From a virus, in IMG/VR virus record IMGVR_UViG_3300034073_002611, positions 1 through 28,140 of that record: a stretch of DNA of 28,140 bases. One strand, 5' to 3'. A program made the translations under genes and the position numbers. The notes beneath the pieces were generated by a model. The model worked only from the letters and a program-made list of their open reading frames with translations. It searched no databases and had not been told where the DNA came from. Shown here one piece after another: positions 7,393 to 13,646 of the stretch. The stretch's first letter is position 1. The number at the start of each line of letters is the position of its first letter.

Positions 7393-8040
7393 ATGGACAA
7401 ATTTTTTATTTTTTCTTTTCCTAGATCTGGTTTACATTTATTTTCTAGAATTTTAGGCTTAAATTTGTATGTTAATTTTGATGCAATGTCCAATGAGGGT
7501 CATGTCATCAACAAGATACAAAATTATCAACACAAGGAAACCTTATTTACTCATCAAACATTAAGTATGATGTCAACCAATTTATTTGATTATATCAGAA
7601 ATAATACTAAACCAATATTCCTGTACAGAGATCCCAAAGATAGTCTAATCAGTTGGTTTTTTTTAAGCAACAAAAACACACCTCCTAATATTTCTAATAT
7701 CAAAAGTTTTTTGCGTTCTAGCTTTAAGCATTTTCCTAATAGGTTGTTATTGTGGAAATATCACGTATTAGAATATCAGCAATATATTATAGACAATAAC
7801 TATTTGGTTATAAGATATGAAAATTTAGTACAGAATTTTAGTGAAACAAAAACAATGGTTGAAAATTATTTAAACACCACCATTCTTTTGGATTCTATTC
7901 CACCGCTTAAACAAGTAGATATGAGTAGAAAAGGAATTATTGGTGATCATCTTAATTATTTTGATAATGACACAATTAATGAAATAAATAGCGTATGTGA
8001 AAAAGAAATTAAGTTCATAGATAATTATCTAATATCCTAA
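7393..8040 (+). CDS. Sulfotransferase-like protein (PAPS-dependent family)
   Basis: A 215-residue protein with the hallmarks of the P-loop sulfotransferase fold. FIFSFPRSGLHLFSR at 5-19 is the 5'-phosphosulfate-binding loop (usual SFPRSGT). PIFLYRDPKDSLISW at 74-88 is the 3'-phosphate-binding motif (R79, S87). SRKGIIGDHLNYF near residue 190 matches the RKGxxGDxxxxF motif. It would transfer sulfate from PAPS to an unknown acceptor, perhaps a glycan or surface molecule. It is shorter than typical cytosolic enzymes (about 290). It is one of only three plus-strand genes and converges on the kinase-like gene with a 4-bp overlap. The start was placed at the ATG rather than the TTG at 7372. It is AT-rich, which may indicate recent acquisition. 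Confidence 0.82.
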   Translation: MDKFFIFSFPRSGLHLFSRILGLNLYVNFDAMSNEGHVINKIQNYQHKETLFTHQTLSMMSTNLFDYIRNNTKPIFLYRDPKDSLISWFFLSNKNTPPNISNIKSFLRSSFKHFPNRLLLWKYHVLEYQQYIIDNNYLVIRYENLVQNFSETKTMVENYLNTTILLDSIPPLKQVDMSRKGIIGDHLNYFDNDTINEINSVCEKEIKFIDNYLIS

Positions 8041-8621
8041 ACACATTTACACTGGTATCTTTTACAATAGCAACATTTTGGTCCCGGCTCAGGAAATCCC
8101 CAAGCATTACTATGAGGATCAAAACTTTCTTTGCCAGTATCTATGCACACGAAAAGTTTTTTTCTCCCTCTTTTAATATAACCAACATTAGTTTCGTGGC
8201 AATCCCAAAATTTTAACCGTGTTTGATTCCAGATATTTTCTACTAATTTTTGTATCTTAGGAAGATACGAACATTTATATTTAGTGTGTCCTAATTTTGC
8301 ACAGTCTATATCCATACTTTCTAATGGCAACAGATTGGCTTTTTCGGTTACAAATCCCCACCCTGTTGTTGTAATACTGGGGGTCCATACCTCTAATAAT
8401 TTTGGATCAAAATAGTATGGAATTTTACATAGGTCGGTTAGCGGTATTGGGGCGAGATCAAATCTTGATAGTTTTTTTTGAATATCTAATGCGTACTGAG
8501 CTTTATCTTTACGCTTAAAAGATTTGAAGCCTAATGTTTTATCTCCTTTGATTGGCAAAAAATCACAATATCCGCCACTATCATGCCATGAATCATCTAC
8601 GAGATAATCGTTGTTAATCAT
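8037..8621 (-). CDS. APH/protein-kinase-like phosphotransferase with Cys-rich tail
   Basis: A 194-residue protein. The segment KFWDCHETNVGYI (D140, H142, N145), followed about 16 residues later by VCIDTG (D161), matches the DxHxxN catalytic loop and the IDxG metal-binding motif of aminoglycoside-phosphotransferase-like or small phage kinases. GFKSFKRKDKAQYALDIQKKL at 31-51 fits the beta-3 Lys and helix C. Residues 180-194 carry five Cys (CCYCKRYQCKC), a likely zinc knuckle absent from ordinary kinases. The substrate is unknown. It is short for the fold, so it may be a minimal or defective kinase. The start has no clear ribosome site. It sits 2 bp after the next upstream gene. Confidence 0.65.
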   Translation of the reverse strand: MINNDYLVDDSWHDSGGYCDFLPIKGDKTLGFKSFKRKDKAQYALDIQKKLSRFDLAPIPLTDLCKIPYYFDPKLLEVWTPSITTTGWGFVTEKANLLPLESMDIDCAKLGHTKYKCSYLPKIQKLVENIWNQTRLKFWDCHETNVGYIKRGRKKLFVCIDTGKESFDPHSNAWGFPEPGPKCCYCKRYQCKCV

Positions 8622-8623
8622 TG

Positions 8624-8944
8624 TTAATAAGAATAGATGTGTGTCTCAGTCCCGGTTAAATCCTGAATAAAAGACACGGCCTGTTTTATGTCGTAAAAAT
8701 CAGCAAGTACCTTTTTTGTTCTATTGGTTTCTTTTCTGTATACGGCAAACACCCTATAAAAAGGATCATCCAACGCTTCTTCATCAGCGTTAAGAAATTC
8801 TTCTGCTGTTCGTACTTCTTCCAGTATAGTCCCACCTTCATAATCCGGTAATTCCCTGCAAGTAACAATTTCAAATCCTTCTATCGGGGATTTTGGATTA
8901 TTATTGGGAGTATAAGAATTAACTAGCTTACCATCAAAACTCAT
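8624..8944 (-). CDS. Unknown small acidic protein
   Basis: A 106-residue protein with no recognised family. The C-terminal two thirds look like an alpha/beta fold (VRTAEEFLNADEEAL, then FYRVFAVYRKE, then DIKQAVSFIQDLTG). AAAGGAAA lies upstream of the ATG. It follows the small beta-barrel-like gene by 12 bp and precedes the kinase-like gene by 2 bp, probably within one transcript from the promoter at 9214-9241. Confidence 0.65.
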   Translation of the reverse strand: MSFDGKLVNSYTPNNNPKSPIEGFEIVTCRELPDYEGGTILEEVRTAEEFLNADEEALDDPFYRVFAVYRKETNRTKKVLADFYDIKQAVSFIQDLTGTETHIYSY

Positions 8945-8956
8945 ATTATTTTCCTT

Positions 8957-9175
8957 TCAAGCAAATCCGATTCGGGTTTTTTCGGTAGTGACAACAGTTT
9001 CTATATCTGAAGCGTTAAAGTGTTCAGTACAGTATGATCGTCCATTCCACCATCCACATTGATATGTTACGTTATTATTGGATGCGATTGATACGCTTAT
9101 AATTGTACCAAACACATCATCTGCCAGCTTAACTTTAGTTCCTACATTATAAATTTCAAGAGTATTTTTGCTCAT
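8957..9175 (-). CDS. Small beta-barrel-like protein (SH3/Tudor type)
   Basis: A 72-residue protein. The pattern VGTKVKLADDVFGTIISVSIASNN, followed by VTYQCGWWNGRSYCTEHF, resembles small single-domain beta-barrel proteins common in phages, with an FGTI turn and a conserved (A/G)WW(D/N)GR core. The function is unknown; such barrels often bind nucleic acid or protein, but nothing here proves that. It is the first gene after a sigma-70-like promoter. Confidence 0.65.
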   Translation of the reverse strand: MSKNTLEIYNVGTKVKLADDVFGTIISVSIASNNNVTYQCGWWNGRSYCTEHFNASDIETVVTTEKTRIGFA

Positions 9176-9213
9176 TTGGATTCCTTTGTTTTAAAACGTA
9201 ATGGTGTATATGT

Positions 9214-9241
9214 ATTGTAGCGTTTGCTTTTTCTTTGTCAA
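9214..9241 (-). promoter_or_regulatory. Sigma-70-like promoter, minus strand
   Basis: Minus strand TTGACA, 16 nt, TACAAT, with an AT-rich spacer lacking the CCGATA element. It drives the genes from 9175 downward. The region is divergent from the HNH gene on the plus strand, whose ribosome site begins within a few bases of the -35 box. Confidence 0.75.
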
Positions 9242-9252
9242 CTGGAGGCAAT

Positions 9253-9711
9253 ATGAATAAAAAACATCATTATACCGAAAAAAACCTGTCTAAAATTTGT
9301 TCAGAATCTTTTAGTTACAGTCAATGTTTACAAAAAATGGGAATAGTTCCTGCTGGTGGAAATTATGCTATATTAAAAAAATACATCAAACTTTACAATA
9401 TTGATATTTCTCATTTTACTTTACAGGCTTGGAATAGAGGTAAAACTCTGCCGCCAAAACGATCTTTAGAAGATTATCTCTCAAATAAAAAAGCCATTCA
9501 AAGCTATAAACTAAAAAAGAGACTCTTAAAAGAAAAAGTATTTCAGCATCAATGCAATAATTGTTGTAAAAATACTTGGTTAGGAAAACCAATTCCACTA
9601 GAACTACATCATTTAGACGGCAATAGTTTGAATAATAATTTAAATAACCTTTCTTTGCTTTGTCCCAATTGTCATGCTTTAACCGATAATTATAGAGCAA
9701 AAAATAAATAG
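9253..9711 (+). CDS. Free-standing HNH homing-type endonuclease
   Basis: A 152-residue protein. The N-terminal 60 residues look like a DNA-binding region (CLQKMGIVPAGGNYAILKKYI helix-turn type). The HNH nuclease occupies about 98-145: C101-N-N-C104, then LELHHLDGNSLNNNLNNLSLLCPNCH with H119/H120, the Asn of the NNLSLL turn, and C137/C140 plus H141. Zinc-ribbon HNH enzymes of this kind act as mobile homing endonucleases in phages. GGAGG lies 6 nt before the ATG. The stop overlaps the 3' end of the intron-containing tRNA gene by 3 bp on the opposite strand, which suggests a link to intron mobility. Confidence 0.85.
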   Translation: MNKKHHYTEKNLSKICSESFSYSQCLQKMGIVPAGGNYAILKKYIKLYNIDISHFTLQAWNRGKTLPPKRSLEDYLSNKKAIQSYKLKKRLLKEKVFQHQCNNCCKNTWLGKPIPLELHHLDGNSLNNNLNNLSLLCPNCHALTDNYRAKNK

Positions 9712-9988
9712 GAGCAGAGGGAATCGAACCCTCACTGTATGGATTTTCGTACCACTATAGTTTTCACTACCATTGCTGTTTGTGGTCTGGACTTTACCTT
9801 AACCATAGTTATTTAAACTTTAGGTTCCTGCCGTCAAGTCTCTACACCTTCATATTTAATATGCTTGGCTCGGTATTAGCATTTTAAAGCCTTCACCGAA
9901 TTTGACAGGTTCTACTTAAAAAGTTTCCTTTCTAGCACTCAATTTAACGAAAAAAGTCCATTGCCTCTGCCTGTTGGGCTATGCTCCC
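9709..9988 (-). tRNA. tRNA split by a group I intron; predicted anticodon UAA (Leu)
   Basis: Exon 1 (9988-9954) gives acceptor GGGAGCA, UA at positions 8-9, a D-arm with the GG pair, and anticodon stem AUGGA followed by CUU. Exon 2 (9747-9709) gives AAAA, stem UCCAU, a 5-nt variable loop ACAGU, T-arm GAGGG-UUCGAUU-CCCUC, acceptor UGCUCCU (one G-U pair) and discriminator A. CCA is not encoded. Joining at the intron borders yields loop CUUAAAA, anticodon UAA, for leucine. The short class-I variable loop is unusual for bacterial tRNA-Leu. If the borders are off by two bases the loop could read CUUUUAA (UUU, Lys), but then the intron would not end in G. Confidence 0.85.
9748..9953 (-). other. Group I intron, 206 nt, in the tRNA anticodon loop
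   Basis: The intron core elements are readable on the minus strand. UUCGGUGAAGGC (9900-9889) matches element P, AAUACCGAGCCAAGC (9877-9863) matches Q, GUAGAGACUUGACGG (9845-9831) matches R, and AAAGUCCAGACCAC (9795-9782) matches S; GACUU of R pairs with AAGUC of S as P7. Exon-1 ACUU can pair with intron GAGU so that the splice-site U forms the required U-G wobble, and the intron ends in G. The insertion point, after U34 of a UAA anticodon, is the same as in the well-known cyanobacterial and plastid tRNA-Leu introns. It contains no open frame; the neighbouring HNH gene may supply mobility. Confidence 0.88.
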
Positions 9989-10080
9989 ATATTCACCACC
10001 AACCATATTAGTTCACAGGATTTAATCTTGGAGGTTGCGTCCTTGACCAATATGATTGATGATGAATTTTAGGTAAATTC

Positions 10081-10365
10081 TTATGAGTTAGAATGAGCGG
10101 CCTTAAGGCGTCGAACAGTCTCAGCCATAGCCTCGACATTATCTACCGTCTTTGTTGGCTTGGCACGTTCCATAGCAGGAAGTTCCTCGCCTTTCTGAGC
10201 CAGAGCGGCCTTAGTACGGGCATAACGAGCCATAGTACTGGCAATCTTTTGACCAGTCTTAGCAGCAATCTCTGCATATGTTCTACTAGAAAATACCGCC
10301 TCCAAAAACTGCTCATCAGAACAACGAACTCTCTTCTGCTTTTCAGTAGCAATTACATCTGCCAT
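10081..10365 (-). CDS. Small helix-turn-helix-like protein
   Basis: A 94-residue basic protein. Residues 15-50 (DEQFLEAVFSSRTYAEIAAKTG, then a second helix ASTMARYARTKAALAQKG) look like a helix-turn-helix of the kind seen in sigma-like or terminase-small-subunit-like DNA binders, so a regulatory role is possible. The ATG at 10365 has GGAGGT upstream. It is transcribed from its own promoter at 10443-10471 with a leader of about 70 nt. Base composition is noticeably more GC-rich than most neighbours. Downstream (9989-10080) I see nothing recognisable before the tRNA. Confidence 0.7.
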   Translation of the reverse strand: MADVIATEKQKRVRCSDEQFLEAVFSSRTYAEIAAKTGQKIASTMARYARTKAALAQKGEELPAMERAKPTKTVDNVEAMAETVRRLKAAHSNS

Positions 10366-10442
10366 AATATCAACCTCCAAACTAAACCAAACTTGTAAAC
10401 AGGCTCAGTCGAGCGACCGATTACTAACCCGCTTACTCCTTT

Positions 10443-10471
10443 ATTCTACAATCCTCTATCGGCGTTGTCAA
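10443..10471 (-). promoter_or_regulatory. Sigma-70-like promoter with CCGATA spacer element
   Basis: Minus strand TTGACA, 17 nt beginning ACGCCGATA, TAGAAT. It drives the HTH gene at 10365. A leader of about 70 nt contains no obvious riboswitch. Confidence 0.8.
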
Positions 10472-10503
10472 TACCCAAACTTGATTTTTTTGAGACAAAG
10501 CCT

Positions 10504-10686
10504 TTATTCTTTGCTTGGTAAAACTAGGGCAAGTAATAGATATACCCACAACAACAAGCTGCCAGTAAAAATAGTTCCAAAAATCCACAGAAGCCTAAGA
10601 ATAGGAGCATCTATGCCTGTAGTATTTGCTAGTCCTCCACAAACACCTAAAAATACTCTGTTAGATTTGCTTTTGTGTAAACCCAT
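10504..10686 (-). CDS. PspC-domain membrane protein
   Basis: A 60-residue protein matching the small PspC domain. A short basic N-terminus (KSKSNR) is followed by FLGVCGGLA at 12-20, a conserved IDAPILRLLW at 25-34, a hydrophobic segment at 35-56, and LPSKE at the end. In bacteria PspC domains are part of the phage-shock response to membrane stress. A phage copy could tune host membrane stress or stabilise the membrane, but that is inference. It lies 2 bp after the next upstream gene. Confidence 0.82.
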   Translation of the reverse strand: MGLHKSKSNRVFLGVCGGLANTTGIDAPILRLLWIFGTIFTGSLLLWVYLLLALVLPSKE

Positions 10687-10688
10687 AG

Positions 10689-10970
10689 TTAGCTTTCTGT
10701 GTTTTTATGTAAACCTATTTTAATGATAATATAGTGATCTTTTTCTGTTTCTAAGTTTTGTATATAAGATATTTTGCCTTTTCCCAAAAAACTATCACCA
10801 ACCAATAGAAAAGGACCGCCGTCTATATTTGCAGAAGTTATAACAGAAGGATCAAATTGACAGCCAAATCTTACCCAATCAGCTTCTCCTTCTACTAAGT
10901 ATTCGTATTCTCCGATTTGTGTAATTATTCTTGTGTTTTTACCTTTATCTGACCGTATACACGGACTCAT
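10689..10970 (-). CDS. Unknown beta-rich protein
   Basis: A 93-residue protein starting at MSPCIRSDKG, chosen because GAGG lies 7 nt before this ATG; the frame extends to 11003 without a better site. It overlaps the upstream coiled-coil gene by 26 bp. Alternating hydrophobic residues (YEYLVEGEADWVRFG, then YIIIKIGL) suggest a mostly beta fold. No known family is recognised. Confidence 0.65.
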   Translation of the reverse strand: MSPCIRSDKGKNTRIITQIGEYEYLVEGEADWVRFGCQFDPSVITSANIDGGPFLLVGDSFLGKGKISYIQNLETEKDHYIIIKIGLHKNTES

Positions 10971-11163
10971 CAAATGCCTCGCTGTCCAGAATATAGTCTT
11001 CATTATTTTGTGACGCCAAACTAATAAGAACGTCTTGTAGTCTATGATTTTCTTGCTCTAATTTAGAGATTATACTTTTAGCTTGAGATAAAGCGATAGA
11101 TAGATATTTTACTTTAACAGCTAATTCATCAGCGACATAACCATTTATACTTTGGTTTTTCAT
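10945..11163 (-). CDS. Small coiled-coil protein
   Basis: A 72-residue protein starting at the ATG at 11163, which has GGAGG 6 nt upstream; an in-frame ATG at 11190 lacks one. Residues 14-50 are a leucine-zipper-like helix (VKYLSIALSQAKSIISKLE, continuing through LQDVLISL) and the C-terminus is acidic. The function is unknown. It is preceded by the intergenic GGTGTATTT motif at 11204-11212. Confidence 0.7.
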   Translation of the reverse strand: MKNQSINGYVADELAVKVKYLSIALSQAKSIISKLEQENHRLQDVLISLASQNNEDYILDSEAFDESVYTVR

Positions 11164-11203
11164 TATGACCTCCATGAGAAGAAATGCCATAGTTATGTAC
11201 TAT

Positions 11204-11212
11204 AAATACACC
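11204..11212 (-). promoter_or_regulatory. GGTGTATTT intergenic motif, copy 1 of 3
   Basis: Minus strand CGGTGTATTTATAG, then a possible ATAGT/ACTAT hairpin, 41 nt before the start at 11163. It shares its core with copies at 13631-13639 and 15430-15438, all placed between a stop codon and the next start. Possibly a phage-specific promoter. Confidence 0.45.
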
Positions 11213-11218
11213 GAATCT

Positions 11219-11497
11219 CTAGAGGTCTAAAGCAGAAAGGAATAATTTTAAGTCTTTTAACTGATGATTATCAAGCATGATTTGATCAGCATATGGTTTT
11301 TTGTGTCGCAAAACCTGCCAACAGTATCTTATTCTCTGCCAAAATGACATCTTATTACTATGAGACGCATAAGACTCGTATATAGCTAGATCTGCTAGTT
11401 TATATTCGTGATCATACTCAATCATTAAAATCTCACTACGACAATCACAAGGAATAAATAACGTTTTATTTTCTTTTAGATTTCTGATGTTTCCCAT
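11219..11497 (-). CDS. Unknown small protein with CDC motif
   Basis: A 92-residue protein. FIPCDCRSEILMIEYDHE at 14-31 looks like a beta strand pair containing a CxC. The middle is basic and aromatic (FWQRIRYCWQVLRHKK) and the C-terminus is a helix (HQLKDLKLFLSAL). No family is assigned. Its start lies inside the 3' end of the 39-residue gene at 11466-11585, a 32-bp overlap. Confidence 0.65.
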   Translation of the reverse strand: MGNIRNLKENKTLFIPCDCRSEILMIEYDHEYKLADLAIYESYASHSNKMSFWQRIRYCWQVLRHKKPYADQIMLDNHQLKDLKLFLSALDL

Positions 11498-11585
11498 GTT
11501 TAAAAATCCTTTCGTAATTTTTAGCCCAGGTTTTATTGTCTACGCTTTTAGGTCTAGGTGCAGAACCCTTGCCGTTTTGACTCAT
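11466..11585 (-). CDS. Tiny basic protein of a common phage type
   Basis: A 39-residue protein beginning MSQNGKGSAPRPKSVDNKTW and continuing AKNYERIFKHGKHQ. Short proteins with an N-terminal GKGSxPRP and a WxxNxxxIF core recur in many phages, but their role is unknown. GGAGG lies 7 nt before the ATG, inside the stop region of the upstream glycosylase-like gene. Overlap at both ends and the strong ribosome site support it as real. Confidence 0.75.
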   Translation of the reverse strand: MSQNGKGSAPRPKSVDNKTWAKNYERIFKHGKHQKSKRK

Positions 11586-11587
11586 GA

Positions 11588-12289
11588 TTAATCCTCCAGA
11601 ACATAACTCCAATAACGAGAATCCTCCTTACCCTGCAAAGCATCCCAATAGATCGATCTTGCTACATAAGATGGGACACTCAACCTACCACAGTTGACAC
11701 TCCAGTGCTGCTCCATACGCTTGTACTTCTCGATACCTTGCTTACTTTTATTATAAGTCAAATGCTCCATGTTGTACAGTCTGAGTTGATGAACATCTCC
11801 GCACAAAACCCGTGCTTCGTTGGGATGGATCATTTCAAGAGCAAAACTAACTTTAGCCATGCCCAAACCAGTAATACGATTTACAATCTGATCACGTTTT
11901 TTTACATGATACTTCTTGGTAGTCAGATAAAAATCTTTGGGGTTAGACCAAAACTGTTGACTAAAATCCCATATATATTTGGTGCGATTATTATGTAGTC
12001 CAACACCAGAAGTGGCAAGTTTGTTTCTTAGAGTTTCTTGATCATCGATCCATTCGTCAAAATTCTTGATGGCTTGATAACCAGAGCAATTACCCTTCCA
12101 AGTAGTATGCACAGAGCAGTAACTAAAAAGATAACGCCTGAAAATATCAGCGGTATTCTGTGGCCGAACGGACTCCCAATAATCTTTGTAGGATACGATC
12201 TTATCTTTAGGAAAGTTTGCAAAAAATTCATCAGCCTTGCTCCTGCAATACGTTGTTTTCTTTTCCTTCTTTTCCAAAACGGTTTCCAT
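11588..12289 (-). CDS. HhH-GPD-like DNA glycosylase
   Basis: A 233-residue protein. IVNRITGLGMAKVSFALEMIH is a helix-hairpin-helix (GLGMAK), followed at the right distance by VLCGDVHQLR. This matches the order of the HhH motif and the catalytic Asp (VDTHVHR) in the HhH-GPD superfamily of base-excision glycosylases. It would remove a damaged or modified base, perhaps protecting phage DNA or acting on host DNA. No iron-sulfur cluster cysteines are seen. The ATG at 12289 follows GGAG; it has its own promoter at 12329-12357. Confidence 0.65.
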   Translation of the reverse strand: METVLEKKEKKTTYCRSKADEFFANFPKDKIVSYKDYWESVRPQNTADIFRRYLFSYCSVHTTWKGNCSGYQAIKNFDEWIDDQETLRNKLATSGVGLHNNRTKYIWDFSQQFWSNPKDFYLTTKKYHVKKRDQIVNRITGLGMAKVSFALEMIHPNEARVLCGDVHQLRLYNMEHLTYNKSKQGIEKYKRMEQHWSVNCGRLSVPSYVARSIYWDALQGKEDSRYWSYVLED

Positions 12290-12328
12290 AGTAGTCTCCA
12301 AAAAGTTTCTAATCCCGCGATCCTATCG

Positions 12329-12357
12329 ATTCTACACTACTAGTATCGTCTTGTCAA
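12329..12357 (-). promoter_or_regulatory. Sigma-70-like promoter with ACGATA spacer element
   Basis: Minus strand TTGACA, 17 nt starting AGACGATA, TAGAAT. It drives the HhH-GPD-like gene with a leader of about 33 nt. Confidence 0.78.
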
Positions 12358-12367
12358 GATCGTTTCT

Positions 12368-13075
12368 TTAGCCTGTTTTGTGCGTGTATGTCAGATCGTT
12401 CAATAAACCATTTTGCTTAATTTTAGCATAAGAGTCTTCCAATTCTTGATCGAACTCAAAATCTTCTCCTTTTGGTCTGTACTCTTTATGCTCTTTCCAC
12501 TCTTTTGAGTAAGTAAAATTATGAAGATCATCAAATGGATATTCCGATTGTTTTAAACCTTCTATGCCGATAGAATTTAGTAAAGAAACAGTCTCATATT
12601 GGGCTAGGTCTGTTTGATTTAATATAACCATAGAGTGACCACTGTTTTTAGATACAAGCAGCTCATAAAAATTTGTTAAATTTGTTTCTAGGTTCAGTAA
12701 ATTACTCTTTTCTTTAGTTTTGTAATCTAGATAAGAAATATTTTTTTTGATCATATTATTTCTTAATCTATGTTTATAGATACTATACATACAATCATTA
12801 TATGGTCTCATTGTGCATATGAATAAAACATTGTTTGAGTGTTGTAAAATATGGTTAATCCACTGATGAAATATTTTTTGAGTATGCCAATAATATATGA
12901 TGTCAGGATTTTTTCCAAACACAAAGTTAAAATCAGTAATGTTTAAAATATTTTTATGAAACTCAAAACAATGATTAGTTATGGCCCTGTAGCCTCCTTG
13001 CTTACTAAAAAACCTAGAAATATAAGTAGTTCCTGTTTTTGGCGGACCTATGCCTATAATTGTATTATACATCAT
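12368..13075 (-). CDS. Second sulfotransferase-like protein
   Basis: A 235-residue protein. IIGIGPPKTGTTYISRFF at 6-23 is a clear PAPS 5'-phosphosulfate loop (PKTGTT type). VLFICTMRPYNDCMYSIYKHR at 83-103 fits the 3'-phosphate motif (R90, S98). The P-loop resembles the carbohydrate and heparan-type sulfotransferases (PKxGTT) rather than the SFPRSG type at 7393-8040, so the two genes here are not close duplicates. The acceptor is unknown. The start is ATGATG at 13075, with GGAG 5 nt upstream and an 11-bp overlap with the previous gene. Confidence 0.8.
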   Translation of the reverse strand: MMYNTIIGIGPPKTGTTYISRFFSKQGGYRAITNHCFEFHKNILNITDFNFVFGKNPDIIYYWHTQKIFHQWINHILQHSNNVLFICTMRPYNDCMYSIYKHRLRNNMIKKNISYLDYKTKEKSNLLNLETNLTNFYELLVSKNSGHSMVILNQTDLAQYETVSLLNSIGIEGLKQSEYPFDDLHNFTYSKEWKEHKEYRPKGEDFEFDQELEDSYAKIKQNGLLNDLTYTHKTG

Positions 13076-13601
13076 TAAGCTCCGCAATATTATTTATGGC
13101 TTCTTTTTCTTTTAATGTCTGTTCCATCTCATCGGCCTTTTTTATAGCCTCTCTAATTTTAGAGTGCCACTTGTTGAGTTTGTTTATTGCTTCCTTAGAT
13201 TTCTCCTCAGTATCGATAACCTCCTTATCTGAACCATAGTGATATTCCCAAGTTTTCCATCTTACTCTTGTTGTAGCCTCGCCAAATTTTAGTGCATTAT
13301 TTTGGTCTCTAAATTTATATTTGCACCAATAAAACTCGTCATTGTAATAAACCACATCTCCCAATATCTCAAAATCATTAGGATAACCCAGTTCTGTAAA
13401 AATTTTAGATGCTCCAATACTCTTTACTCTGTCCTCTATTTCTTGAGTAAATTCTATTGGGAAAAAGATATTACTAATAGACTTTTCTATTATGACGCTT
13501 TTATAACCAAGCCATTCAGCGTTAGTAATAAATCCTATAGATATGCCTATCAACAAAATTAACCAGTGATAAAAAATAGACCTAAATATAATTTTATACA
13601 T
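13065..13601 (-). CDS. Membrane-anchored protein with C-terminal coiled coil
   Basis: A 178-residue protein. Residues 10-25 (YHWLILLIGISIGFIT) form an N-terminal membrane anchor or uncleaved signal. The middle, about 60-115, is a compact soluble domain (ELGYPNDFEILGDVVYYNDE, then YWCKYKF). Residues 125-170 form a charged coiled coil (KSKEAINKLNKWHSKIREA). It is probably anchored in the inner membrane and facing outward, but topology is inferred. GGAG lies 9 nt before the ATG, preceded by an AGAATATATATTCT palindrome and the GGTGTATTT motif. Confidence 0.68.
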   Translation of the reverse strand: MYKIIFRSIFYHWLILLIGISIGFITNAEWLGYKSVIIEKSISNIFFPIEFTQEIEDRVKSIGASKIFTELGYPNDFEILGDVVYYNDEFYWCKYKFRDQNNALKFGEATTRVRWKTWEYHYGSDKEVIDTEEKSKEAINKLNKWHSKIREAIKKADEMEQTLKEKEAINNIAELNDV

Positions 13602-13630
13602 CAATGATATCTCCAGAATATATATTCTAG

Positions 13631-13639
13631 AAATACACC
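13631..13639 (-). promoter_or_regulatory. GGTGTATTT intergenic motif, copy 2 of 3
   Basis: Minus strand ACCGGTGTATTTCTAGAA, followed by a perfect AGAATATATATTCT palindrome and GGAG, 30 nt before the start at 13601. It lies just after the ligase stop. Confidence 0.45.
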
Positions 13640-13646
13640 GGTATAA

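Noticed and set aside
7326-7493. N-terminal extension of the minus-strand gene at 7014-7325
   Set aside because: It is antisense to the sulfotransferase start, lacks a ribosome site, and a good GAGGT site precedes the ATG at 7325.
9989-10080. Gap between the split tRNA and the HTH gene
   Set aside because: No gene, stable hairpin with T-run, or convincing promoter could be read there.
11201-11208. TATAAATA on the plus strand, identical to the T4 late promoter core
   Set aside because: No plus-strand gene lies downstream for 8 kb. The same bases are better seen as the minus-strand GGTGTATTTATA motif.
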